DNA of 64,000 bases from the NCBI RefSeq assembly GCF_003550175.1, contig NZ_QXDF01000001.1, positions 1,760,501 through 1,824,500 on the forward strand, written 5' to 3'. Origin of the DNA: Dichotomicrobium thermohalophilum. GTDB taxonomy: Bacteria; Pseudomonadota; Alphaproteobacteria; Rhizobiales; Rhodomicrobiaceae. A program made the position numbers and the translations under genes. Below are positions 28,570 through 36,450 of the stretch, in pieces (position 1 is the stretch's first letter; every line of letters begins with the position of its first letter). Under the pieces are notes generated by a model, which made no database searches, had not been told where the DNA came from, and worked only from the letters and a program-made list of their open reading frames with translations.

Positions 28570-29377
28570 TGTCCAACACCAACGGTTCGGCGCGCGAGGC
28601 GGTGGCGGGGACGAAATCCACCGAATAGCCCGGCGCGGCCGGACGGCGCACCAGCGGCACGCCCTTCCACCACAGCCGGAAGGCTTCAAGATGAATACCG
28701 CCAATGACTTTCAACGTCATCAACGGGTAGCGCAGTGCCAGCCTTGCGAGCGTCGCATCATTCAGCGGCTCATGCATTCCGGCAAAATGCGCACGCATCA
28801 GCGGGCCCTGCTCGTCACGCAGTGCGACGCCAATGCCGACGCGCTCATCGGGCGGCTGAATGTGAAAGCTGTAGGTGCCCCGCGCGGTGTTGAACGGGGA
28901 GACGTAAAAGCTCTTGGCGCATTTCTGGTAAAGGCTGCGGCCATCTGTCCGGTCGGCCGCGAGCAGATATGTCTTTCGCTCATGAAACGTGTTGCTGACC
29001 TCATAAGCGATCGCACCAAGTCGGCCTGCGCCATCAAGGCAAAAATAGACGCTGAGCGGATTGAAGACATAGCCCAGCATCCGCGGATAGCTCAACAGCA
29101 GGATGCGCGCGCGGCACTCTGACAGGCCCGCCTGGGTCAGCAGCGCGCGGATATGCGCGGCGAGGTCCTGGCCGTCGCCCGGGCCGTGGTCACGGTCGTG
29201 GAAGCTGAACAGGTTGAAGCGGTTGTGCGAGAACAGCCGGAAGCGCTGGCCAAGCTCAGCGATATGGTCGAGATCGACCAGGAGCGAGAAAACGCGATAG
29301 CGCAGCTTGTGATGCCTGGGCCGGAGCCGCTCATGCACCACTTCGCCGCGATAGATCGCCGCCGAGTCCATATTCAT
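28550..29377 (-). CDS. DUF1365 family protein
   Basis: A 275-residue DUF1365 protein. Typical parts are 'YRGEVVHERLRPRHHKLRYRVFSLLVDLDHI' (about residues 8-39), 'PRMLGYVFNPLSVYFCLD' (about 102-119), 'ALVYEVSNTFHERKTYL'-like and 'CAKSFYVSPFN'. The function is unknown, but the gene nearly always lies between a FAD oxidoreductase and a cyclopropane-fatty-acid synthase, as here, pointing to lipid modification. It overlaps the upstream FAD gene by four bases and the downstream cfa gene by 20. Confidence 0.92.
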   Translation of the reverse strand: MNMDSAAIYRGEVVHERLRPRHHKLRYRVFSLLVDLDHIAELGQRFRLFSHNRFNLFSFHDRDHGPGDGQDLAAHIRALLTQAGLSECRARILLLSYPRMLGYVFNPLSVYFCLDGAGRLGAIAYEVSNTFHERKTYLLAADRTDGRSLYQKCAKSFYVSPFNTARGTYSFHIQPPDERVGIGVALRDEQGPLMRAHFAGMHEPLNDATLARLALRYPLMTLKVIGGIHLEAFRLWWKGVPLVRRPAAPGYSVDFVPATASRAEPLVLDNAARPS

Positions 29378-30705
29378 GCGACTTGTTCGTCCTCGCGGGG
29401 CAGACTGAGCCGATCCGACGGGTTATCGAGACGCCAAGGCCGCCGTACGTCGCCAAGCTGCTCGGCCACGGCCAAGCCGCTCTGCAACCCGTCCTCGTGG
29501 AACCCGTAGCCAAAATAACTGCCGCAGAACCAGGTGCGCCGCCGCCCTTGCAGCGACCAAAGTTCCGGCTGCGCCGCCATCGCGGCGCTGTTGAACATCG
29601 GGTGTTTGTACGCGATCGTCGCGATCCGGTTGGTTTCGGCGATCTCGTCGATCGGGTTCAGCGTCACGAAATAATCCCGCTTCGTCTGCAGCGGTTGCAA
29701 GCTGTTCATCCAGTAGCTCACGCACAAGCGTTGGGCGCCCTGCCCTTTCGCCGAAATATAGTTCCAGCTCGCCCAGAGTCGGCGGCGGCGCGGCATCATG
29801 GCGCGGTCGGTATGCAGAACGGCGGTATTATCAGCGTACTGGAATGCGCCGAGCAAGCGGCGTTCTTCCGCATCTGCGTCCGCGAGCATGGCCAGCGCAT
29901 CATCGGCGTGCGCGGCGATGACGACATGATCGAACTGGTGGCGGCCGCCCTGCCCATCGTCGACCTGGACGCCCTCTTCGGTGCGTGTGACGCGACTGAT
30001 CGGCGTGCCGAGCCGTAACTCGCCGCGGAAATCGGAAAGCACCTTGTCGACATAAATGCGGCTGCCGCCGTCCACCGTGCGCCATTCCGGCCGGTTAAAG
30101 GCCTGTAGTAGCCCGTGATTGGCGAAGAAGCGGATGAAAGCCGCCGCGGGGAAGTCCAGCACATGCTCTTCCGGGGTCGACCAGATCGCGCAGGCCATGG
30201 GCAGTATGTGATGATCGACAAAGCCGCGTCCGAAGCCGCGCTGAGTGAGGTAATCGCCCAGGGAAATGTTGCCGAGTGACTGGTCGGCCAGGTCCTGACG
30301 CGCCGTGCGGAAAAACCGGCTCACGTCGCGCAGCATACGCCAATGAGACGCCCGAAACAGGTTGCGCTTCGCGCCGAGCAGGCCGAAGGGCGCATTGCTC
30401 GAATATTCTACACGCGCATCGCTCAGCGACACGGCGAACGACATGCTCGTGCGCGCGCAGTCCACCCCGAGATGATCGAACCACGCCATCAGGTTCGGAT
30501 AGCTCTGCGTGTTGTAGACGATGAAGCCGGTATCGACATTACGTGGACCTTCCGGCGCATCGACGGTGATCGTGTTGCAGTGACCGCCGGGGCGGCCTTC
30601 ACGCTCGAACAACGTGACGCGGTGACGTTTGGCCAGCAGCCAGGCGGCGCTCAGGCCGGACACGCCGGTCCCGATCACACCGATCCGCAACGGGGGGTAA
30701 CTCAT
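29374..30705 (-). CDS. NAD/FAD-dependent oxidoreductase of the cfa operon
   Basis: A 443-residue flavoprotein of the amine-oxidase/desaturase-like type. The FAD-binding motif 'IGVIGTGVSGLSAAWLL' (residues 8-24) is followed by the acidic strand end and 'GRPGGHCNTI'. Other conserved parts are 'DTGFIVYN' and the C-terminal 'GSYFGYGFHEDGLQSGLAVAEQL'. It is the first gene of a three-gene operon with DUF1365 and cfa. An RpoE-type promoter lies 34 bases upstream of its ATG. Likely role: redox modification of acyl chains under photo-oxidative stress; this is inferred from context. Confidence 0.88.
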   Translation of the reverse strand: MSYPPLRIGVIGTGVSGLSAAWLLAKRHRVTLFEREGRPGGHCNTITVDAPEGPRNVDTGFIVYNTQSYPNLMAWFDHLGVDCARTSMSFAVSLSDARVEYSSNAPFGLLGAKRNLFRASHWRMLRDVSRFFRTARQDLADQSLGNISLGDYLTQRGFGRGFVDHHILPMACAIWSTPEEHVLDFPAAAFIRFFANHGLLQAFNRPEWRTVDGGSRIYVDKVLSDFRGELRLGTPISRVTRTEEGVQVDDGQGGRHQFDHVVIAAHADDALAMLADADAEERRLLGAFQYADNTAVLHTDRAMMPRRRRLWASWNYISAKGQGAQRLCVSYWMNSLQPLQTKRDYFVTLNPIDEIAETNRIATIAYKHPMFNSAAMAAQPELWSLQGRRRTWFCGSYFGYGFHEDGLQSGLAVAEQLGDVRRPWRLDNPSDRLSLPREDEQVA

Positions 30706-30738
30706 TCACACTCGCGGGGAATATTTGGACTTTCGACG

Positions 30739-30766
30739 TCTACGCGCGATAGCCGGCAGCGGATCA
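30739..30766 (-). promoter_or_regulatory. RpoE-type promoter of the FAD/DUF1365/cfa operon
   Basis: On the minus strand TGATCC (30766-30761), 16 bases, CGTAGA (30744-30739). It has the same form as the rpoE promoter and stands at the right distance before the FAD gene. Confidence 0.65.
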
Positions 30767-30873
30767 TTTGTCTATCGCGCACTGCGCCGCATCCGCCAAA
30801 AGGATGGGGCGTGTGATCACGCACCGCTCACGAAACTGTGATCTGGAAAACCTGTCTCTCGCTCACACCTCGG

Positions 30874-30901
30874 TGATCCCGCGCAAGAGAAACGGCGTAG
30901 A
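30874..30901 (+). promoter_or_regulatory. RpoE-type promoter reading toward the fasciclin genes
   Basis: TGATCC (30874-30879), 16 bases, CGTAGA (30896-30901), identical in both boxes and spacing to the divergent site at 30739-30766. It would give a leader of about 135 bases before the first fasciclin gene. No other gene lies between. Confidence 0.6.
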
Positions 30902-30989
30902 CCTGCCATCATCGCACAGAACTGTTTAACACGATCGCGCCTTCATTAAACTTTGTTCATGCGGGGCGCAAGTCGATCCCGCTGGAGGC

Positions 30990-31015
30990 GGAACTGTGGC
31001 GATGGCGAATTTGTT
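30990..31015 (+). promoter_or_regulatory. Weak EcfG-like site before fasciclin gene 1
   Basis: GGAAC (30990-30994), 17 bases, TGTT (31012-31015): one mismatch from GGAAC-N17-CGTT. The -10 box ends 27 bases before the ATG, a reasonable distance. By itself the match is marginal. Confidence 0.3.
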
Positions 31016-31042
31016 GACTCATCTCTGGAAAAGGAGGAGTAA

Positions 31043-31546
31043 ATGTTGATTCTACGCAGCCTCGCGCTTGCCATGGCACTGGTTTTCGTAGCCTCCCCGG
31101 CCGCTTTCGCTGGCGGTTCGATGGCCAAAAAGGACATCGTCGACACCGCCAAGGCCGTCGGAGAGTTCAAGACACTCGTGACAGCCCTGGATGCCGCCGG
31201 CCTGGTCGAGACCTTGAAGGGCGAAGGCCCGTTCACCGTGTTCGCCCCGACCGATGATGCCTTCGCCAAGCTTCCGGATGGCACGGTCGAGAACCTGCTG
31301 AAGCCGGAAAACAAGGATCAGCTCGTCTCGATCCTCACTTATCACGTCGTTCCCGGCAAGGTGATGGCCGGCGATGTGCAGGGCAAGCAGCTTGAGGTCG
31401 AGACGGTCGAAGGCAGTAAGCTGACCGTTGATGGCACTGACGGCGTGACCGTCGACGGCGCGACCGTGACCATGCCGGACGTGGCCGCGTCCAACGGCGT
31501 GATCCATGTCATCGACGAGGTCGTGATGCCGGGCTCCACGAGCTAA
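31043..31546 (+). CDS. Exported fasciclin-domain protein 1
   Basis: A 167-residue protein: signal peptide of about 22 residues ('[17 protein letters not shown]'), then one FAS1 domain. The H1 box '[15 protein letters not shown]' and H2 region '[15 protein letters not shown]', followed by '[12 protein letters not shown]', are classical. FAS1 domains mediate adhesion or surface binding and are often stress-induced in bacteria. AAGGAGGAG precedes the ATG by four bases, a very strong ribosome-binding site. It has a close paralogue directly downstream and its own terminator. Confidence 0.92.
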   Translation: MLILRSLALAMALVFVASPAAFAGGSMAKKDIVDTAKAVGEFKTLVTALDAAGLVETLKGEGPFTVFAPTDDAFAKLPDGTVENLLKPENKDQLVSILTYHVVPGKVMAGDVQGKQLEVETVEGSKLTVDGTDGVTVDGATVTMPDVAASNGVIHVIDEVVMPGSTS

Positions 31547-31569
31547 GCGGCAGACCGACCCGAACGGAG

Positions 31570-31599
31570 AAGGCGGCGCCCTTGCGCGCCGCCTTTTTT
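31570..31599 (+). terminator. Rho-independent terminator after fasciclin gene 1
   Basis: A 10-bp perfect stem (31570-31579 with 31586-31595) with a 6-base loop, running into a T-run that ends at 31599. It separates the two fasciclin genes into two transcription units. Confidence 0.88.
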
Positions 31600-31707
31600 C
31601 TTGACACCCCGGCAAGCAGTCGTCGCGTTTTCAGACACTCCGGCACACATCCTTAATCTGCAAATACACTTCCTTTACAATACGACCATCAACACCCTGC
31701 GCCGACA

Positions 31708-31732
31708 TGAACCTTGGCGACAGTACTTCGTT
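31708..31732 (+). promoter_or_regulatory. EcfG-like site before fasciclin gene 2
   Basis: TGAAC (31708-31712), 16 bases, CGTT (31729-31732): one mismatch from the EcfG consensus. It lies about 55 bases before the ATG, in a gap of 187 bases that must contain this gene's promoter. Confidence 0.4.
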
Positions 31733-31786
31733 GTATTGGTAATATCACATAGTGACGAATTTTTTCGATCTAAGGAGGAACAATTC

Positions 31787-32287
31787 ATGTCGGTTCTACG
31801 CAGTATCGCATTCGCAACGATCATCGCTTTCGTCATGGCGCCAGCCGCACATGCCGGCAGCATGGCGAAGAAAGACATTGTCGACACCGCCAAGGAGGCG
31901 GGCAGCTTCACAACGCTGGTCAAGGCGCTTGATGCGGCTGGACTTGTCGAGACGCTGAAGGGCGAAGGCCCGTTCACCGTGTTCGCGCCGACCGACGACG
32001 CCTTCGGCAAGCTCCCAGAGGGCGCTGTCGAGGACCTGCTGAAGCCCGAGAACAAGGACAAGCTGACTGCTATCCTCACCTATCATGTGGTGCCGGGCAA
32101 AGTGATGTCCGGGGACATCAAGGGTAAGGAAATGCAGGCGGAAAGTGTTGAAGGCACCCAGTTGAGCATCGACGCCACCGACGATGTGATGGTGGGCGAC
32201 GCCAAGGTGACGAAGGCGGATATCGAAGCCTCGAACGGCGTGATTCACGTCATCGATACGGTTCTGATGCCCGAAGGCACCACCTGA
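31787..32287 (+). CDS. Exported fasciclin-domain protein 2
   Basis: A 166-residue paralogue of the preceding gene. It has a signal peptide ('[14 protein letters not shown]') and one FAS1 domain with '[15 protein letters not shown]' and '[15 protein letters not shown]'. Most residues of the mature part are the same as in protein 1, with changes concentrated in the last third, so this is a tandem duplication. ATG 31787 follows AAGGAGG by eight bases; the open frame upstream is a chance extension. A separate promoter and terminator imply independent control of the two copies. Confidence 0.92.
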   Translation: MSVLRSIAFATIIAFVMAPAAHAGSMAKKDIVDTAKEAGSFTTLVKALDAAGLVETLKGEGPFTVFAPTDDAFGKLPEGAVEDLLKPENKDKLTAILTYHVVPGKVMSGDIKGKEMQAESVEGTQLSIDATDDVMVGDAKVTKADIEASNGVIHVIDTVLMPEGTT

Positions 32288-32313
32288 GCCATCTCTGTCC
32301 CTGCAGCCAACGG

Positions 32314-32340
32314 AAAGGCGGCGCCAGGCGCGCCGCCTTT
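32314..32340. terminator. Bidirectional terminator between fasciclin 2 and argC
   Basis: An 11-bp stem (32314-32324 with 32330-32340) with a 5-base loop. Both ends of the stem are A/T, giving T-rich tails either way. It serves the fasciclin gene on the plus strand and argC, which stops one base beyond, on the minus strand. Confidence 0.75.
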
Positions 32341-32341
32341 C

Positions 32342-33382
32342 TCATGGGAAGAGCGGCTGCTGCTCCAGCCCGGTCGTCTCGGGCAGACCGAACATCAGGT
32401 TGAAGTTCTGCAGCGCCTGGCCGGCGGAGCCTTTCACGAGGTTGTCCAACGCGCCTATAACGACGGCACGGCCCGGCAGCCGGTCGGGAAAGACATTGAC
32501 GATGAAGTGGTTCGATCCGCGCACATGCTGCGTGGCGGGGACGCGCCCCTCGGGCAGCAGGTGCGCGAAGGCCGCGTCGTGATAGCGCGAGTCGAGGCTG
32601 GCGCGCAGATCCCCGACGGTTACGCCTTCCGCCAAGCGCACATGACACGTCACCAGCTCGCCGCGACTCATCGGCACCAGGTGCGGCGTAAAGCTCGCCA
32701 CGATATCGCGGCCTGCCGCGCGGCTGATCTCCTGGTCGATCTCAGGGCCGTGGCGATGCGCGCCAATCGCGTAGGGCGACAGCCCCTCCCCCGCCTCAGC
32801 GAACAGCGTGTTCTGCTTGAGAGCCCGGCCCGCCCCGGAGATACCGGACTTGGCATCAATGATGATATCGTCCGCCACGATCAGCCCCGCGCTCAGCAGA
32901 GGCAGCAACGCCAACAGCACGGCGGTCGGATAGCAGCCCGGACAAGCCACCAGGCGCGCCTCGGCGATCTCGGGACCATAAAATTCCGTCAGGCCGTAAA
33001 CCGCTTCGGCCAGCAGATCCTGAGCCTCATGGGCCCGTCCGTACCATTGTTCGTACACGGAGGCATCACGCAGCCGGAAGTCCGCCGACATGTCGATGAC
33101 CCGCAGATCCTCCGGCAGCGACTTGATGATGTCCTGCGCCGCGCCGTGCGGCAGGCCGCTGAATACCGCATCGCAACCGCGCCAGTCCGTCTCCTCCGCG
33201 CGGGTGAGTGTCGGCGCCTCGACGCGGCCGAGATGCGGGAACACCTCCGCCAGCGTCTGCCCGGCATGCGCCCCGGCCGCAAGCGGGCCGATCTCGATAT
33301 TCGGATGCGCCGCGGCCAGGCGAATGAGGTCGGCGCCCGTGTAGCCCGACGCGCCGATGACACCGATCCGCAATTTGGTCAT
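32342..33382 (-). CDS. argC: N-acetyl-gamma-glutamyl-phosphate reductase
   Basis: A 346-residue ArgC, the NADPH enzyme of the third step of arginine synthesis. The nucleotide-binding start 'RIGVIGASGYTGADLIRL' (residues 5-22), the catalytic cysteine block 'VACPGCYPTAVLLALLPLL' (about 145-163) and 'PHLVPMSRGELVTCHV' are all standard. The length is that of the long (type 1) form. It stands as a single gene, ending at the shared terminator. Confidence 0.96.
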   Translation of the reverse strand: MTKLRIGVIGASGYTGADLIRLAAAHPNIEIGPLAAGAHAGQTLAEVFPHLGRVEAPTLTRAEETDWRGCDAVFSGLPHGAAQDIIKSLPEDLRVIDMSADFRLRDASVYEQWYGRAHEAQDLLAEAVYGLTEFYGPEIAEARLVACPGCYPTAVLLALLPLLSAGLIVADDIIIDAKSGISGAGRALKQNTLFAEAGEGLSPYAIGAHRHGPEIDQEISRAAGRDIVASFTPHLVPMSRGELVTCHVRLAEGVTVGDLRASLDSRYHDAAFAHLLPEGRVPATQHVRGSNHFIVNVFPDRLPGRAVVIGALDNLVKGSAGQALQNFNLMFGLPETTGLEQQPLFP

Positions 33383-33434
33383 GACCCCATCCGTTCCATT
33401 TGGTCGCCGCCCGGGTGCGATTTAATGACGCAGC

Positions 33435-33914
33435 TTAGGGCGCCGAACGCAGCCGCAAGCGGGCTACCGTGAGGGCGAGATTCACGCCCGATTGTCCCTG
33501 AAGGCTCACCGGCTGCAGCGAAATCGTGTCGTTGGAGCCACCGACGAGCACCTTGGCCCCGCCGCCAAGACCGAACGAGGCATCGGCCGCTACGCCGCTG
33601 TAGGTGCCGGCGAGCGCGTAATCCGGCATCCCGCGGCTCGGCGCGAACACCGCCCAGCCCATCACGGTTTCCCCTGTCACGCCAAGGTCCAGCCCGAAAC
33701 GCTCAATCTCGCCTTCATAATACTCCGGCGGGCCGCCGCGCACCGACTCGAATTTGCAGCTCAGACTGCGCGTCGAGCCGAACACGAAGCTCGCTCCACC
33801 ATCGATCCGGCAGGTGAGCGAGCCGACTTCCACCCGCTTGTCACCCGCTTCGGCAGCCGCCGGTGCGAGTATCAGAGCGGCGAGCATCGCCGCAAGCATC
33901 TGTCGCATCACCAT
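33435..33914 (-). CDS. Exported DUF992 family protein
   Basis: A 159-residue protein with a signal peptide ('MLAAMLAALILAPAAAEA') and the DUF992 pattern: 'VGSLTCRIDGGASFVFGSTRSLSCKF' with two cysteines, 'YYEGEIERFGLDLGVT', 'WAVFAP', 'GTYSGVAADASFGLGGGAKVLVGGS' and 'SLQPVSLQGQSGVNLALTV'. The family is almost confined to alphaproteobacteria and has no known function; the fold is probably a periplasmic beta-sandwich. ATG 33914 lies eight bases after AGGAGG, better than the ATG at 33941. Confidence 0.88.
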   Translation of the reverse strand: MVMRQMLAAMLAALILAPAAAEAGDKRVEVGSLTCRIDGGASFVFGSTRSLSCKFESVRGGPPEYYEGEIERFGLDLGVTGETVMGWAVFAPSRGMPDYALAGTYSGVAADASFGLGGGAKVLVGGSNDTISLQPVSLQGQSGVNLALTVARLRLRSAP

Positions 33915-34221
33915 CGTCCATCCCTCCTGATATTTGGTCATTCGGCAGTCAACGCGGCCGGTCTTGTCTCAGTTCCCGGCCCCGTCGCTATGCCCCGAGC
34001 GTGGCAAAAATCGGCCGCCCCACCCAGACCGCTCACGATGGCCGCTGCGGAGCCCGGTCAGGGCGCGATGAACATTTTTTCATTTTTTCAAGTTGCGTTG
34101 CGAGATCACACGCCTAATACCTAGGCACACGAGGCGCCACGGGGGCAGGAGGCAGCCCGTAACTTCCTGCTGGCGCTGTCCACATCAATCCGAGAACGCT
34201 TACACCGCACCACAGCACGAT
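33915..34221. other. Divergent intergenic region DUF992 / TauE
   Basis: About 307 bases between divergent genes. It has an AT-rich patch (around 34070-34100) and a 5-bp inverted repeat (GCCTA/TAGGC near 34110-34125). No clear promoter boxes or small gene were seen. Confidence 0.4.
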
Positions 34222-35154
34222 ATGTTTCAAATCTACCTGCCGATCGCCGAACTGTCAGTGAACATGCTGACCATCATCGGGATGGGCGCGGCTGTGGGCT
34301 TTCTCTCGGGCATGTTCGGCGTCGGCGGCGGCTTCCTCATGACCCCGCTGCTGATCTTCTCCGGCGTGCCCGCCGCGGTCGCCGTGGCCACGGAAGCCAA
34401 TCAGATCGTCGCTTCATCCGTCTCGGGCGCGCTCGCACAGTGGCGCCGCAATAATGTCGACCTGAAGATGGGCACAGTGCTGCTGATCGGCGGTGGCATC
34501 GGTACCGCTTTCGGCGTGCAGGTCGTCAAGATTCTGCGCGAGACTGGCCAGATCGAACTGATCATCGCGCTTCTCTACGTCGTGTTTCTCGGCGCTGTGG
34601 GCATCCTGATGCTCATCGAAAGCCTGAACGCGCTGCGCAAGGCGCGCACCGGAAAAAGCGGCCCACGCCGGCGTCCGGGCCAGCACGGCTGGATCCACGG
34701 CCTCCCCTTCAAGATGCGCTTCCAGCGGTCAAAGCTTTACATCAGCGCGATTCCGCCGCTCATGCTCGGCACGCTGGTGGGCCTGCTCGCCTCGATCATG
34801 GGCGTTGGCGGCGGCTTCATCATGGTCCCGGCGATGATTTATCTGCTGCGGATGCCGACCAACGTCGTGATTGGCACCTCACTGTTTCAGATCATTTTCG
34901 TCACCGCCTTTGCGACTATCCTCCACGCCACGACCAACCAGACGGTCGATGTGGTGCTGGCCATGCTGTTGATGATCGGCGGCGTCATCGGCGCGCAATT
35001 CGGTGTGGTCGCCGGGCAGAAGCTGCGCGGCGATCAGCTCCGGGCGCTTCTGGCCTTGCTGGTGCTTGGCGTCGCAGCGCGGCTGTTCTTTTCTCTCGTG
35101 CTGGAACCGGCAGAGCTTTACTCGATCGGACCGGTCATCGGAGAGGGACACTGA
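34222..35154 (+). CDS. TauE/SafE sulfite or sulfonate exporter family protein
   Basis: A 310-residue inner-membrane protein with about eight hydrophobic segments. The two half-repeats each carry the family motif: 'GFLSGMFGVGGGFLMTPLLI' (about residues 24-43) and 'GLLASIMGVGGGFIMVPAMI' (about 188-207). TauE/SafE proteins are proposed to export sulfite or organosulfur acids; here the neighbours are TusA and a sulfite dehydrogenase, which supports sulfite as the substrate. The ATG at 34222 removes a 43-residue non-membrane extension. The stop overlaps the next start (TGATG). Confidence 0.9.
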   Translation: MFQIYLPIAELSVNMLTIIGMGAAVGFLSGMFGVGGGFLMTPLLIFSGVPAAVAVATEANQIVASSVSGALAQWRRNNVDLKMGTVLLIGGGIGTAFGVQVVKILRETGQIELIIALLYVVFLGAVGILMLIESLNALRKARTGKSGPRRRPGQHGWIHGLPFKMRFQRSKLYISAIPPLMLGTLVGLLASIMGVGGGFIMVPAMIYLLRMPTNVVIGTSLFQIIFVTAFATILHATTNQTVDVVLAMLLMIGGVIGAQFGVVAGQKLRGDQLRALLALLVLGVAARLFFSLVLEPAELYSIGPVIGEGH

Positions 35155-35945
35155 TGGCACGTATCGTCCTGATCACCCTCGCTGCCCTGATGGCGCTCGT
35201 CACCGCGGCGACGGCGCAGCCCGGCGGTTTCCGCGAACGCATCGAGGCGGACGTCTCGTCACGCCAGATCGGCATCGAGTCGGATTTCGCCGGCATTCAG
35301 GTCGTTGTCTTCGGCGCGGTCGATCACAGTCAGCAGCGCTCCGCCGAGGAGAATCTCTACGACGTCGCAGTGGTCATCCGCGGGCCGGACGAGCCCACCG
35401 TGGTGCGCCAGAAGGACCGCGTTGTGGGCCTGTGGGTCAATCAGGCCGCAAAGATCTTTGGAGAGGTGCCGCAGTATTACGCCGTGCTGTCCACCCGCCC
35501 GCTCAACGAGATCGCGCCAGCCGACTTGCTGGATAAGCACCGGATCGGCTTCGAGAATCTACGCTTCACCCTGGTTGAAGGCGCCGAGGCGCCGACAGCT
35601 GCAGAAGAGGAAGCGTTCCGCAAGGCGCTAATCCGTATCAAGGAGGATCAGAACCTCTACCAGGAGCGGGATTTCGCCGTGGCCTTCATCAGCCGCAGCC
35701 TTTTCCGCGCGACCGTCTCGCTGCCGGCTAATGTACCCGTGGGCGTGTATGATGTAGAGATTTTCCTGTTCCGCAACGGCGAATTGCTCGACACGCATGA
35801 GACCGAACTGCGCATCGAGAAGCAGGGGCTTGAGCGGTTCATCTTCAACCTGGCCTACCAGAATTCGCTGATCTACGGCATCGCAGGCGTGATCATTGCC
35901 ATCATCGCTGGCCTGGCCGCCTCGGCGGCGTTCCGCAAGAGCTAG
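35154..35945 (+). CDS. TIGR02186 family membrane protein
   Basis: A 263-residue protein of the TIGR02186 family: a signal peptide ('LITLAALMALVTAATA'), a large periplasmic domain containing 'IEADVSSRQIGIESDFAGIQVVVFGAV' and 'LFRATVSLPANVPVGVYDVEIFLFRNGELL', and one C-terminal membrane helix (about residues 238-258). The family is almost always next to a TauE/SafE gene, as here with a one-base overlap, and is presumed to assist that transporter. No catalytic motif is visible. Confidence 0.9.
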   Translation: MARIVLITLAALMALVTAATAQPGGFRERIEADVSSRQIGIESDFAGIQVVVFGAVDHSQQRSAEENLYDVAVVIRGPDEPTVVRQKDRVVGLWVNQAAKIFGEVPQYYAVLSTRPLNEIAPADLLDKHRIGFENLRFTLVEGAEAPTAAEEEAFRKALIRIKEDQNLYQERDFAVAFISRSLFRATVSLPANVPVGVYDVEIFLFRNGELLDTHETELRIEKQGLERFIFNLAYQNSLIYGIAGVIIAIIAGLAASAAFRKS

Positions 35946-35962
35946 GCGATGCACCCGCGCCG

Positions 35963-36190
35963 TCAGCCACTGTGGCGGATGAGGAAACGGAACACGCCGT
36001 CCTCCTCGCTCGACTCGACAAGCGCATGGCCGCTCACGCGACAGAAGGTCTCGAAATCCTCCACCGCGCCGGGGTCCGTGGCAATTACCTCGAGCGTGCC
36101 GCCAGCAGGCACGCGCTTGATCGCCTTCTTCGCCTTGAGGATCGGCAGGGGACAGGTCAGCCCCGTCGTGTCGAGATGCACATCAGCCAT
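35963..36190 (-). CDS. tusA: TusA-like sulfur carrier protein
   Basis: A 75-residue SirA/TusA-fold protein with the active cysteine C13 in 'GLTCPLPILKAKKAIKRVPAGG'. TusA proteins carry persulfide sulfur in the cytoplasm for tRNA thiolation, molybdenum-cofactor synthesis or sulfur oxidation. Position between a sulfite exporter and a molybdenum sulfite dehydrogenase suggests a role in sulfur oxidation or in Mo-enzyme maturation, but the family is used in several pathways. It converges on the TIGR02186 gene. Confidence 0.9.
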   Translation of the reverse strand: MADVHLDTTGLTCPLPILKAKKAIKRVPAGGTLEVIATDPGAVEDFETFCRVSGHALVESSEEDGVFRFLIRHSG

Positions 36191-36450
36191 GTGGCTGCGC
36201 CCCAGTGGTTACCTCTTGCTGTTTTCGCGTGACGCCAGCGGCCTCCATCCTACGCAAAAGGCGCGGCAAATCCAGCCATCGAGGCGGTCGCATACAGAGT
36301 CCGCCTTCACCTCGCGCAGGTTTGCCATCTGCGGTCAGAATATGGCAGTATTAATGAAACCTGTTTCATTCTCACGCAGACACACCAAACCGGCGCAGTC
36401 GTTCCGACCGTCAGACCTGCCACGCCGACATCACGGAAAGTCCATCGCCC

